From NCBI GenBank assembly GCA_033856255.1, contig JAWVFH010000029.1, positions 58,920 through 122,919 of the forward strand: a stretch of DNA of 64,000 bases, given 5' to 3'. Every line of letters begins with the position of its first letter. Position 1 is the first letter of the stretch. The translations under genes were made by a program, and so were the position numbers. The notes under the pieces are model-generated. The model was not told where the DNA came from. It ran no database searches and was given only the letters and a program-made list of their open reading frames with translations. Positions 15,971 through 24,366 of the stretch are shown in pieces. The DNA is from WHSW01 sp033856255 (GTDB lineage: Bacteria; Actinomycetota; Thermoleophilia; Solirubrobacterales; 70-9).

Positions 15971-17472
15971 TCGCCCGGCCCGGCGTCGTCTACCTGGTCG
16001 GCGCCGGTCCCGGCGACCCGGGGCTGATCACCGCCCGGGCGCTGGAGCTGATCGCGAGCGCCGAGACGATCCTGTACGACCGCCTGATCCCAGCCGGGGC
16101 CCTCGACGGCGCCCTCGACGGCGCCGAGCTGATCTACGTCGGCAAGTCGCCCGAGGCCAAGGCGATGGAGCAGGAGGCGATCGAGGCGCTGATGGTCGAG
16201 CGCGCGACGGCCGGACGCAGCGTCCTCCGGCTCAAGGGCGGCGACCCGTTCGTCTTCGGCCGCGGCGGCGAGGAGGCCGAGGCGCTGGCGGCGGCGGGAA
16301 TCTCCTTCGAAGTCGTCCCCGGCGTCACCGCCGGGGTCGCCGCCCCCGCCTACGCGGGGATCCCGGTCACCCACCGCGACGACGCCTCGGCCGTCGCCTT
16401 CGTCACCGGCCACGAGGACCCCGAGAAGGAGGAGACGGCGCTCGACTGGGAGGCGCTGGCGCGCTTCCCGGGCACGCTCGTCCTCTACATGGGGGTCCGG
16501 AACCTGCCGCTGATCGCCGAGCGCCTCGCCGCCGCCGGCCGCGACCCGAACCAGCCCGCGGCGGCGGTCGAACGCGGAACGCTGCCGGGCCAGCGGACCG
16601 TCACCTCGACCCTTGCCGGGCTCCCGGCCGCGGTCGCCGAGGCGGGCCTGCGGGCGCCGGCGATCCTGCTCTTCGGCCCGGTCGCCGCCCGCCGCGAGGC
16701 GATCGGCTGGCTCGAGCGCCGGCCGCTGCACGGCCGGCGGATCGTCGTCACCCGCGCCCGCGCCCAGGCCAGCGGCCTCGCCGCCACCCTCGGCGCGCTC
16801 GGCGCCGAGGTGATCGAGCTGCCGGCGATCCGGATCGAGCCACGGCTCGACACCGACGCGGTCCGCGACGCGGTCTCCGACCTGCACACGTACGCGCTCG
16901 TCTGCCTGACGAGCCCGAACGGGGTCCGCCTCCTGTTCGAGGCGATGGCCGCCCAGGGCCGCGACGCGCGGGCGCTCGCGAACGCGGTCGTCGCCGCGAT
17001 CGGCCCCGGCACGGCGGCGGCGCTCGCGGAGCGCGGCGTGATCGCCGACGTCGTCCCCGAGCGCTTCGTCGCCGAGGCGCTGGTCGAGGCGCTGTCGCGC
17101 ATCGACGTGGCAGGTCGCCCGGTACTCGTCGCCCGCGCGGCCGAGGCCCGTGACGTGCTCCCCGACGCGCTCGCTGACCGAGGGGCCAAGGTCGATGTCG
17201 TCGCCCTCTATGAGACCGTCCGCGAGGACCCCGACCCGGCCGCCGTCGAGGCCGCGCTGGCGGCCGACTACGTCACGTTCACCTCGTCCTCGACGGTCCG
17301 CAACCTGCTCGACGCGATCGGCGACCGCTTCCCGAGCGGCGCCCGCGTCGTCTCGATCGGGCCGGTGACCAGCGAGACGGCCAGGGAGCTCGGGCTCGAG
17401 GTCGACGTCGAGGCCGAGCGCCACGATCCCTCGGGACTGGTCGAGGCGCTGCTCGCCGACGCTGCCGCCTAG
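15967..17472 (+). CDS. cobA-hemD: fused uroporphyrinogen-III C-methyltransferase / uroporphyrinogen-III synthase
   Basis: A two-domain protein of 501 residues. The N-terminal half (about 1-250) is a SUMT/CobA methyltransferase: VYLVGAGPGDPGLIT, YDRLI, LKGGDPFVFGRGGEE and VVPGVTAGVAAPAYAGIPVTHR. It makes precorrin-2 for the siroheme and cobalamin branches. The C-terminal half (about 255-501) is HemD, beginning LHGRRIVVTRARAQ and containing LTSPNGV and the TFTSSSTVRNL loop; it closes hydroxymethylbilane to uroporphyrinogen III. Such fusions are common in actinobacteria and Firmicutes. The GTG start overlaps the hemC stop by 4 nt. Confidence 0.93.
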   Translation: MIARPGVVYLVGAGPGDPGLITARALELIASAETILYDRLIPAGALDGALDGAELIYVGKSPEAKAMEQEAIEALMVERATAGRSVLRLKGGDPFVFGRGGEEAEALAAAGISFEVVPGVTAGVAAPAYAGIPVTHRDDASAVAFVTGHEDPEKEETALDWEALARFPGTLVLYMGVRNLPLIAERLAAAGRDPNQPAAAVERGTLPGQRTVTSTLAGLPAAVAEAGLRAPAILLFGPVAARREAIGWLERRPLHGRRIVVTRARAQASGLAATLGALGAEVIELPAIRIEPRLDTDAVRDAVSDLHTYALVCLTSPNGVRLLFEAMAAQGRDARALANAVVAAIGPGTAAALAERGVIADVVPERFVAEALVEALSRIDVAGRPVLVARAAEARDVLPDALADRGAKVDVVALYETVREDPDPAAVEAALAADYVTFTSSSTVRNLLDAIGDRFPSGARVVSIGPVTSETARELGLEVDVEAERHDPSGLVEALLADAAA

Positions 17473-17518
17473 CCCTACGCTGGTTGTGAACGGGTAGCGA
17501 GACGAAACGGAGCTGAAG

Positions 17519-18508
17519 ATGGAGAAGCGTCAACTGGGCAACGGCCGGCTCGAGGTCTCGGCCCTCGGACTGGGCTGCATGGGGATGTCGGCCTTCTACG
17601 GCTCGACCGACGAGGACGAGGCGATCGCGACGATCGAGCGCGCGCTCGAGCTCGGGATCGACTTCCTCGACACTGCCGAGATGTACGGGCCGCACACGAA
17701 CGAGAAGCTGGTCGGCAAGGCCGTCGCCGGCAAGCGCGACGAATACGTGATCGCCACGAAGTTCGGGATCCGCGCCGAGCGTGGCGCCGACGGCTCGATC
17801 AACCGGGTGATCGACGGCTCGCCGGAGAACGTGCGCCGCTCGGTCGAGGGCTCGCTCGAGCGGCTCGGCACCGACCGCATCGACCTCTACTACCAGCACC
17901 GCATCGACCCGAAGGTGCCGATCGAGGAGACCGTCGGCGCGCTCGGCGAGCTGGTCGACGAGGGCAAGATCCTCCACATCGGGCTCAGCGAGGCGGCGCC
18001 GGAGACGATCCGCCGGGCGCACGCCACTCATCCGATCACCGCCGTTCAGACCGAGTACTCGCTCTGGACCCGGGATCTCGAGGCCGAGATCCTGCCGACG
18101 CTGCGGGAGCTTGGGATCGGCCTGGTCCCGTACTCGCCGCTCGGGCGCGGCTTCCTCTCCGGCCGGTTCAAGGCGCCCGAGGAGCTCGACGAAGACGACT
18201 TCCGTCGCCAGGGGCCGCGGTTCACCGGCGACAACCTCGACGCCAACCTGGAGCTGGCGAAGAAGGTGGAGGAGCTCGCCGGCGAGAAGGGCTGCACGCC
18301 CGCCCAGCTCGCGCTGGCCTGGGTCCTGGCCCAGGGTGACGACGTCGTCCCGATCCCGGGCACGAAGAGGCGCGAGTACCTGGAGCAGAACGCGGGATCG
18401 GTCGAGGTCGAGCTCAGCGCGGCCGACCTGGAGCGGATCGACGCCGAGATCCCGCAGGCGGCCGGCGACCGCTACGACAAGCAGGGGATGACCACGGTCA
18501 ACCGCTGA
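17519..18508 (+). CDS. aldo/keto reductase
   Basis: A 329-residue NADP(H)-dependent oxidoreductase of the AKR superfamily, close in style to the AKR13/YajO-like plant-bacterial group (LGLGCMGMS, FLDTAEMYGPHTNEKLVG). Catalytic residues are the Asp and Tyr of DTAEMY, the Lys of ATKFG and the His of YYQHRID. The C-terminal cofactor motif IPGTKRREYLEQN is intact. The ATG follows a GGAGCTGAAG ribosome binding site. It lies 46 nt after the hem genes, where hemB might be expected, but has no obvious link to heme. A TACGCT box at 17476 may give it its own promoter. Confidence 0.92.
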   Translation: MEKRQLGNGRLEVSALGLGCMGMSAFYGSTDEDEAIATIERALELGIDFLDTAEMYGPHTNEKLVGKAVAGKRDEYVIATKFGIRAERGADGSINRVIDGSPENVRRSVEGSLERLGTDRIDLYYQHRIDPKVPIEETVGALGELVDEGKILHIGLSEAAPETIRRAHATHPITAVQTEYSLWTRDLEAEILPTLRELGIGLVPYSPLGRGFLSGRFKAPEELDEDDFRRQGPRFTGDNLDANLELAKKVEELAGEKGCTPAQLALAWVLAQGDDVVPIPGTKRREYLEQNAGSVEVELSAADLERIDAEIPQAAGDRYDKQGMTTVNR

Positions 18509-18523
18509 GAGGGGCGCAATAGA

Positions 18524-19342
18524 TTGGCGGGCGTGGCCCGCCCGATCACCTTCCTCTCCGACTACGGCCTCACCGACGAGTTCGCCGGCGTCTGCCGGGC
18601 GGTGATCGCGCGGATCGCGCCCGACGCTCAGGTGATCGACCTCAGCCACGGGATCGCCCGCCACGACGTCGGCCAGGGTGCGGCGGTGCTCGCCAACGCG
18701 CTCGGCTACTCCCCCGCGGGGGTCCACCTGGCGGTCGTCGACCCGGGCGTCGGCACCGAGCGCCGCGCGGTCGCGGCCGCGGCCGCGGGTGACCGTCACT
18801 TCGTCGGCCCCGACAACGGCCTGCTCTCGCTGGCGCTGGCACGCTTCGGCGGCGCGACCGAGGCGGTTGACATCTCGGGCACGCCGGTCCGCCTCGAGCC
18901 GGTTTCGGCCACCTTCCACGGACGCGACCTGTTCGCCCCGGTGGCTGCGCACCTCGCCCTCGGCGAGCCGCTCGCCGGCCTGGGCGAGCCGATCGACGCG
19001 GCGACGCTGGTCAAGATCGAGCGCGGCGAGCCGGAGATCGAGCCGGGAACGCGGCTCGAGGCCGAGGTCGGCCACGTCGACGCCTTCGGCAACCTCTCGC
19101 TGATCGCGACCGCGGCCGACGCCGATGACGCCGGACTCGAGGTCGGCAACCGGCTGCGGGTGCGCGGCCCCCGGCGCTCCGACGAGGCGGTCTACGCGCT
19201 CACCTTCGCCGACGCCGACCCGGGGGACACGGTCCTGCTCGTCGATTCGGCCTACTCGCTGGCGCTCGCGGTCAACCGCGGCGACGCCTCCTGCCAGCTC
19301 GACCTCGCGCCCGGCGACCGGGTCGTGCTCACGTCGATGTGA
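18524..19342 (+). CDS. S-adenosyl-L-methionine hydrolase (adenosine-forming), DUF62 family
   Basis: A 272-residue member of the SAM hydroxide adenosyltransferase family, related to the fluorinase and chlorinase but normally using water to split SAM to adenosine and methionine. Markers are ITFLSDYGLTDEFAGVCRA, VVDPGVGTERRA, GPDNGLLSLA, FHGRDLFAP and the C-terminal HVDAFGNLSLI. The start is a TTG 9 nt after GAGAGGGG; the GTG at 18533 would be too far from it. It sits between the aldo/keto reductase and birA, overlapping birA by 4 nt. Confidence 0.88.
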   Translation: MAGVARPITFLSDYGLTDEFAGVCRAVIARIAPDAQVIDLSHGIARHDVGQGAAVLANALGYSPAGVHLAVVDPGVGTERRAVAAAAAGDRHFVGPDNGLLSLALARFGGATEAVDISGTPVRLEPVSATFHGRDLFAPVAAHLALGEPLAGLGEPIDAATLVKIERGEPEIEPGTRLEAEVGHVDAFGNLSLIATAADADDAGLEVGNRLRVRGPRRSDEAVYALTFADADPGDTVLLVDSAYSLALAVNRGDASCQLDLAPGDRVVLTSM

Positions 19343-20052
19343 CCGTCTTCGGGAACCCCCGCCTGCACCTGCGGCTCACCGACTCGACCAACGACCGGGC
19401 GCGGCAGCTGGCGGAGGGAGGGGCGCCGAGCGGCACCCTCGTCACCGCCGACGAGCAGAGCGCCGGCCGCGGCCGGCGGGGACGCGTCTGGTCGGCGCCA
19501 GCGGGGGCCGCGCTGCTGTGCTCGGCGATCCTGCGCCCGCTGGAGCTCGAGCACGTCCTGCTGCCGCTCGCGGTTCCCGTCGCCGTCTGCGAGGCGATCG
19601 AGTCGGTGGCCCCGGTCGAGGCCCGGATCAAGTGGCCGAACGACATCTGGATCGACGAGGCGAAGGTCTCGGGCGTCCTGATCGAGGCTCGGCCGCCGGA
19701 CTGGGCGGTGATCGGGATCGGCGTCAACGTCGCGATCGGGCCCGGACAGTTCCCCGCCGACCTGCGCTGGCCGGCGGCCTCGATCGGCCACGGCGCGAGC
19801 GTCGACACCGTCCGCGAGGCGCTCTGCGCTGCGCTCGGTCAGTGGGTCGAGGCGCCGCAGGAGCGAACGCTGACCGAGTTTCGCAGCCGCGACGCGCTCG
19901 CCGGCCGCGAGGTGAGCTGGGAGGGGGCCGGGGCCGAGCCCGGCTCGGGCGTCGCCGCCGGGATCGACGAGCGCGGCAACCTGGTCGTCGAGCCCAAGGG
20001 CGGCGATCGCCTCGCCCTCGGATCGGGCGAGGTCAGCCTGCGGCTCTCCTAA
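19339..20052 (+). CDS. birA: biotin--[acetyl-CoA carboxylase] ligase
   Basis: A 237-residue biotin protein ligase without the DNA-binding HTH domain of E. coli BirA, so a monofunctional type. It has the family motifs DSTNDRARQLA, the biotinyl-AMP loop SAGRGRRGRVW, IKWPNDIWID, KVSGVLIE and IGIGVNV, and a C-terminal SH3-like cap (GIDERGNLVVE). It attaches biotin to carboxylase carrier domains. The GTG start overlaps the stop of the SAM hydrolase gene by 4 nt. Confidence 0.93.
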   Translation: MTVFGNPRLHLRLTDSTNDRARQLAEGGAPSGTLVTADEQSAGRGRRGRVWSAPAGAALLCSAILRPLELEHVLLPLAVPVAVCEAIESVAPVEARIKWPNDIWIDEAKVSGVLIEARPPDWAVIGIGVNVAIGPGQFPADLRWPAASIGHGASVDTVREALCAALGQWVEAPQERTLTEFRSRDALAGREVSWEGAGAEPGSGVAAGIDERGNLVVEPKGGDRLALGSGEVSLRLS

Positions 20053-20108
20053 GCGTCTCGCCCCCCGGGGGCGCCGAAAGACGAAAAACTCGCGCTCAGC
20101 CCTAGTTT

Positions 20109-20161
20109 CTCGTGCCTCGACACGAGCAGCGCTTCGCGCGAAGGCAAGCGACTCGCGCGAG
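20109..20161. repeat. cluster of three palindromes between birA and the RTX-like gene
   Basis: CTCGTG-6-CACGAG (20109-20126), the perfect 12-nt palindrome CTTCGCGCGAAG (20132-20143) and the perfect 10-nt palindrome CTCGCGCGAG (20152-20161) follow each other within 53 bases. They could end birA transcription or bind a regulator. Confidence 0.6.
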
Positions 20162-20246
20162 CTTTGGCTACCTGAAATTGGGGAGGTTCCGCGGTACCGG
20201 TCCCGTTCGCTGAGGAGTAGCGCCACTGGTCCGGAGCGCACCTTTC

Positions 20247-20297
20247 CGACGAGTGGCGGATAACTGGGCGCTGGGCCGAGTTAGGCGCCACTCGTCG
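20247..20297. repeat. 12-bp perfect inverted repeat around a 27-nt loop
   Basis: CGACGAGTGGCG at 20247-20258 and CGCCACTCGTCG at 20286-20297 are exact reverse complements. A further CGCCACT half-copy is at 20221. The spacing suggests a looped operator or an RNA hairpin upstream of the RTX-like gene. Confidence 0.75.
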
Positions 20298-20324
20298 CTC
20301 AGCCGCACTTTCAGGCCGCTGCGA

Positions 20325-20330
20325 TAAGTT
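20325..20330 (+). promoter_or_regulatory. -10-like hexamer TAAGTT, leaderless promoter of the RTX-like gene
   Basis: TAAGTT ends 6 nt before the GTG at 20337. There is no ribosome binding site between them. Confidence 0.55.
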
Positions 20331-20336
20331 CAGAGC

Positions 20337-21236
20337 GTGTTTGCGGGAGCGCCGAGGACGTCGAGGAGATGGTTGGCGGCAGCCTGTGCGCTGGCGGCGC
20401 TCGGCCTGCTTGCCTTCGCCGCCCCGGCCCTCGCCCAGGAGGCCGGGGTCTGCACCAAGTGGGAAGACCACCTGAAGCCCCAGCACGGGCCGTACAACCT
20501 CGGCAACGACCGCGACAGCGTGATCGGCACCGACAACGCGGACCGGATCAACGCCGAGGGTGGCAATGACCTGATCAACGGCGGCCGCGGCAACGACGTG
20601 ATCGAGGGCGGCGAGGGCGACGACGTACTCTGCGGCGGCCGCGGCAACGACACGATCGACGGCGGGCCCGGGCATGACGTGATCTTCGGCGAGGAGGAGA
20701 ACGACGTGCTCACCGGCGGACCTGACAACGACCGGATCCTCGGCAGCGAGGGCGACGACAAGGTGATCGGCTACGGCGGCAAGCCCGGTTCGATCGTCGA
20801 CGACGGCATCGACATCCTCGACGGCGGCTTCAACGACGACATCGTCATCGGCGGCGGCGCCGACACCCTGCTCGGCTTCACCCACGACGACCTGCTGATG
20901 ACCAAGACCCCCGACGTGGCGCCGAAGCTGATGGACGGCGGCGGGAACGACGACAAGATCATCGGCTCGAACGCCAACGACAACATCAAGGGCGGCGAGA
21001 ACGGCGAGGACCTGCTCAAGGGCCAGGGCGGCAACGACCGGATCGATGGCGAGGGCAACAACGACAAGCTCTACGGCCAGGACGGCGACGACAACCTGGT
21101 CGGCGGCGACGGCAAGGACCTCCTCAACGGCGGCAAGGGCGACGACTTCTGCAACGGCGGCGACCTCGTCGACCGCGGTGTCAGCTGCGAGAAGGAACGC
21201 AGCATCCCGCGCCTCGTCCCGCGCTTCCGCTTCTAA
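20337..21236 (+). CDS. secreted RTX-like calcium-binding repeat protein
   Basis: A 299-residue exported protein. A signal peptide occupies about residues 1-33 (basic RTSRR, hydrophobic core, ALAQ cleavage site). Residues 50-285 consist of irregular Ca2+-binding nonapeptides such as GGNDLINGG, GGEGDDVLCGG, GGPGHDVIFG and GDDNLVGGDG. The C-terminus has a Cys pair in DDFCNGGD...VSCEKE, like the other two RTX-like proteins here. The function is unknown; structural or adhesive surface roles are usual guesses. The GTG start is fixed by a -10-like box 6 nt upstream and by the signal peptide. Confidence 0.85.
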   Translation: MFAGAPRTSRRWLAAACALAALGLLAFAAPALAQEAGVCTKWEDHLKPQHGPYNLGNDRDSVIGTDNADRINAEGGNDLINGGRGNDVIEGGEGDDVLCGGRGNDTIDGGPGHDVIFGEEENDVLTGGPDNDRILGSEGDDKVIGYGGKPGSIVDDGIDILDGGFNDDIVIGGGADTLLGFTHDDLLMTKTPDVAPKLMDGGGNDDKIIGSNANDNIKGGENGEDLLKGQGGNDRIDGEGNNDKLYGQDGDDNLVGGDGKDLLNGGKGDDFCNGGDLVDRGVSCEKERSIPRLVPRFRF

Positions 21237-21242
21237 CCCCGG

Positions 21243-21614
21243 TCAGCCCTCGGGGCGGTGGCAGACGGCCTCGATGTTGTTGCCGTCCGGATCGAGGACG
21301 AAGGCGCCGTAGTAATGCTCGTGGTAGATCGGGCGCGGGCCGGGTTCACCGTTGTCGCGGGCGCCGGCGGCGATCGCCGCCGTGTGGAAGGCGTCGACGG
21401 TCGCGCGGTCAGATGCCGAGAAGGCGATGTGCGCGGAGGGCGTCGGGTTCGGGCGGGCGGCGATCCAGAAGTAGGGCATGCGCTCGTCGCCGAAGCCGCA
21501 GGCGATCCCCTCCATCTCCATGACCGGCTTGATCCCGAGCGGCTCCAGGGCCGCGACGTAGAACGCCCGCGCGGCGGCGAAGTCGCTGACGTTGACGCCG
21601 ACGTGGTCGAGCAC
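21243..21614 (-). CDS. VOC family (glyoxalase/bleomycin-resistance fold) protein
   Basis: A 123-residue VOC protein. It begins LDHVGVNVSDFAAARAFY, has the central HIAFSASDRATVDAFH and ends FVLDPDGNNIEAVCH, which gives metal-ligand candidates His4, His68 and the late Glu. It matches the common glyoxalase-like group of unknown substrate. The start is a GTG with TAGGAT ending 6 nt upstream, so the message is probably leaderless. The first three bases of that box are the stop codon of the upstream helicase gene. Confidence 0.85.
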   Translation of the reverse strand: MLDHVGVNVSDFAAARAFYVAALEPLGIKPVMEMEGIACGFGDERMPYFWIAARPNPTPSAHIAFSASDRATVDAFHTAAIAAGARDNGEPGPRPIYHEHYYGAFVLDPDGNNIEAVCHRPEG

Positions 21615-21620
21615 GGTCCG

Positions 21621-21626
21621 ATCCTA
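21621..21626 (-). promoter_or_regulatory. -10-like hexamer TAGGAT overlapping the helicase stop codon
   Basis: TAGGAT on the minus strand lies 6 nt before the VOC gene's GTG. Its TAG is also the stop codon of the upstream helicase gene. Confidence 0.55.
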
Positions 21627-24197
21627 GTCGTCGTCTGAGTCTTCCGCGGGCGAAGCGGGCTCGAGCTCGGGCTCGTCCGCGTCGTCATCCGTCTCGTCGT
21701 CCACGACGTCGGCGTCGATCACCTCGTCCTCGGCCTCGCCGCTGTCGGATTCGAGCCGCTCGCGCTCTCGCGCCTTGCCGGCGCCGTTGCCTTCGCCGCC
21801 GCCCTTCGACCGGCGGCGCCGGCGCTTGCCGCCCTTGGGGAAGTTGCGCAGCAGCTCGCGGGCGACCGCCGAGGGCTTGCGGGCCATCCGCATTCGCGCG
21901 CCTCGCAACACCTCCTCGGCCTCGGGGGTGTGGGCGACCGACGCGGCGAGCAGGGAGACCGCGAGGCGGCGGTCCTGCTGGCGCGCGGCGTGGACGATCC
22001 GGCGGGCGTTGCGTCCGTGGGCCCGGCCGGAGGAGTTGACGAACAGGCCCAGCAGCCGCTTGGTCTCGGGCCAGCGCTGGACCGCGTACTCCTCGTGCAG
22101 ATCGCGGGTGATCTCGGCCAGGCGCCAGACCCAGGCCTGGGCCTGGTCGCGGCGGCCGATCCGCTTCTCGGCCAGCGCCTGCAGCAGGATCTTCGCCCCG
22201 GCGCGGCGCTCGTCGCGCGGCCAGGCCGCGACCACCTCGACCGCGTCGTCGAACGGCTCGGCCTCGCGCAGGGCGGCGACCTCGGCCAGCGCCTTCAGCT
22301 TCAGCTGGTGATTGCGGTTGCGCTGCAGGCAGGTGAGCAGGAAGCGGCGGCGCAGTTCCTTGGCCTGATCGTGCTGGATCATCGCCTTCGCGCGGCGCCA
22401 GTTGTTGGCCGTCACCCGCGCTCCTGCGAGGGCGGCCCAGGCGTGCTGCTCGGAGTAGTTGAGGTTCTCGACCGCGATCCGCCAGAGCTCGCGCTCGAGC
22501 ACCGCAAGCCGGCGCTCGGGATCGCCCGAGACGGGGAGCACCCGGCGCTCGACCCGGACCCGGCGGCCGCGGCCGCGGCGTACCGGGCCGACGACGATCG
22601 CGCCGCCGCGGTAGACGTCGCGGTCGAGCAGGCTGTGCAGGGTGACGATCGTCTCGTCGTGCGTCGTCGCCGGGTGGACGAGGTCGATCACCAGGCCGGC
22701 CTCCTTGCCGGGGTTGCGGCGGGTGACTCGGCCGACGCGCTGCTGGTAGACGCGTCGCGAGGCGGTCGGCGCCAGGTGCATGCAGATCGTCGCCCGGGGC
22801 GAGTTCCAGCCCTCGGCGAGCAGCATCGCGTTGCAGAGCACGTCGACCTCGCCGCGCTCGAACCCGGCGAGGATCTCGGCCAGCTCGCGCTTCGGCGTCT
22901 CGCCGGAGACGGCCTGGGCGTTGATGCCGGCCTTGCGGAAGGCGGCGGCGACGTTGTTCGCGTGCCTGACGCCCGCGGTGTACACGACCCCCGGAACGTG
23001 CTTGAAGCGCGATTGGTAGAGGTCGGCGATCGCGACGTTGAACGGCTCCTGGTCGAGCAGCGCGGCGAGCTCTTCCTGGTCGAAGTCCTGGTCCACCTCG
23101 CCGCGGCGCAGCGGCACCTTGGCGATCGTCCGCACGCCGGGGCCGGGCGGGATCCGGATGCAGCGCAGGGGCGCGATCACGCCGCGCCGTGCCGCCTGGG
23201 CGAGGTCGAAGCGCGAGGTCTGGGTCGGGAAGAGGTCGGCGACGTGGCGGGCGATCAGGGCGCCGGTCGCGGTCATGCCGATGAACACGGGGTGGTCCCA
23301 GTTGCGGATGCAGGCGCTGGTCTTCTCGCCCAGCGCCGTGTGGGCCTCGTCGCAGATCACGATCGAGTAGGCGTCGGAGACGCGGCCGGCGTTGCGGACG
23401 AACCACTGATACGTCTCGACCGTCACCGGGCCGTAGGGATGATCGGCGCCGTCGAGCAGGGGCGGGGAGAGGCGGTCCTTGTAGCCGCGGTCGGAGATCT
23501 CGCCGATGAACTGGTCGACGAGGTTGCGGCGGTGGGTGAGGATCAGGGTGCCGCCGGTGCGTGAGGCGTCGATGAAGCCGACCGCGGCGACCGTCTTGCC
23601 GGCGCCCGTCGCGTGCTCGAACCAGAAGCGGCGGCTGGCGTTGGGGTCCTCGGGCGCCTCGGCGACGATCTCCTCGTCCTCGTCGGCCTCCGGCTCCTCC
23701 CAGTCCTGGGGCTCCTCGTCGGGGTCGAGCACGTCGTCGGCTTCGTCATCGAGCTCCGCCGCGCCGTTGCCGTTCGGCCCCTCGTCGTCGGCGTCGCCGT
23801 TGGTGCGGGCGCCGTTGCGGCCGTTCTGGCGACCCTCGCGGCCGGTGTTCTCGAGCTCGGTGACGATCGCGGCCAGCGTCCCCGAGAGCGCGTCGACCTG
23901 GTGGTCGTTGAGCTCGGCGCCGTCGAGCAGCGCCGGCTTGTCCTCGTCGAGCAGCCGCTCGAGCCCGAGCATCATCGAGTAGTCGCCGCGCCACGCGAGG
24001 CTCGGCGCCTCGGCGCCCTGCTCGAGCTCGACGAGGGCCGCGTCGACGGCCAGGCGGCGAGCCGTGCCCGGAGCGAGGTCGGCGATCGTCTCGCCGGAGA
24101 GCAGGATCGGCTCGCGCGAGAAGGACCGGACCCGATCGAGGTCGGCCTCACTCAGTTCGCCAGCCGCGCTCGCGGCTACGTCAGTGGTCTTAGCCAT
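21624..24197 (-). CDS. large SF2 DEAD/DEAH-type helicase with acidic insert and tail
   Basis: An 857-residue superfamily 2 ATPase. Motif I ATGAGKT is at 196-202, motif II DEAH at 283-286, motif III region GMTATGA at about 307 and motif VI QQRVGRVTRR further on. A DHQVDAL sequence at about 98-104 resembles the Q-motif, but it is separated from motif I by an insert of about 85 residues rich in Glu, Asp, Gly and Asn. The C-terminal ~350 residues are helical and of unknown type, then comes a basic KRRRRRSK patch and a strongly acidic tail. The helicase core resembles restriction/repair-type helicases, but no nuclease or methylase partner is adjacent. ATG 24197 is chosen because the region upstream is non-homologous. 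Confidence 0.85.
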   Translation of the reverse strand: MAKTTDVAASAAGELSEADLDRVRSFSREPILLSGETIADLAPGTARRLAVDAALVELEQGAEAPSLAWRGDYSMMLGLERLLDEDKPALLDGAELNDHQVDALSGTLAAIVTELENTGREGRQNGRNGARTNGDADDEGPNGNGAAELDDEADDVLDPDEEPQDWEEPEADEDEEIVAEAPEDPNASRRFWFEHATGAGKTVAAVGFIDASRTGGTLILTHRRNLVDQFIGEISDRGYKDRLSPPLLDGADHPYGPVTVETYQWFVRNAGRVSDAYSIVICDEAHTALGEKTSACIRNWDHPVFIGMTATGALIARHVADLFPTQTSRFDLAQAARRGVIAPLRCIRIPPGPGVRTIAKVPLRRGEVDQDFDQEELAALLDQEPFNVAIADLYQSRFKHVPGVVYTAGVRHANNVAAAFRKAGINAQAVSGETPKRELAEILAGFERGEVDVLCNAMLLAEGWNSPRATICMHLAPTASRRVYQQRVGRVTRRNPGKEAGLVIDLVHPATTHDETIVTLHSLLDRDVYRGGAIVVGPVRRGRGRRVRVERRVLPVSGDPERRLAVLERELWRIAVENLNYSEQHAWAALAGARVTANNWRRAKAMIQHDQAKELRRRFLLTCLQRNRNHQLKLKALAEVAALREAEPFDDAVEVVAAWPRDERRAGAKILLQALAEKRIGRRDQAQAWVWRLAEITRDLHEEYAVQRWPETKRLLGLFVNSSGRAHGRNARRIVHAARQQDRRLAVSLLAASVAHTPEAEEVLRGARMRMARKPSAVARELLRNFPKGGKRRRRRSKGGGEGNGAGKARERERLESDSGEAEDEVIDADVVDDETDDDADEPELEPASPAEDSDDD

Positions 24198-24366
24198 TGG
24201 CAGGGAATAAACGGTCCCGCGCCCGCCTTCTGATCCAGGACGGAGATGGCGAGCGAAGTAAGCTCGGAAGAGGCGGGCGCCGGGCCGAGATCCCTCAGGC
24301 CGAACCGACGTCCCCCCGCGGTCCAAGTACTGGGACCAGGGGTTATTCAACCACACAGAGCAGCGA

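Larger units (their letters stand above)
20053..20336. other. 284-bp intergenic region rich in palindromes
   Basis: No gene is recognised. It is less GC-rich than its flanks. It holds the inverted repeats at 20109-20126, 20132-20143, 20152-20161 and a long one at 20247-20297, and it ends in the promoter of the RTX-like gene. A minus-strand open frame crosses it but matches nothing. Confidence 0.7.

Noticed and set aside
20049..20885. Minus-strand frame across the 20.05-20.34 kb gap
   Set aside because: Most of it is antisense to RTX repeats, which produce long Val/Asp-rich mirror frames. No start signals are seen.
24320..24337. GGTCC...GGACC inverted repeat before the TlpA-like gene
   Set aside because: Only 5-bp arms with an uneven centre; too weak to call an operator without more evidence.
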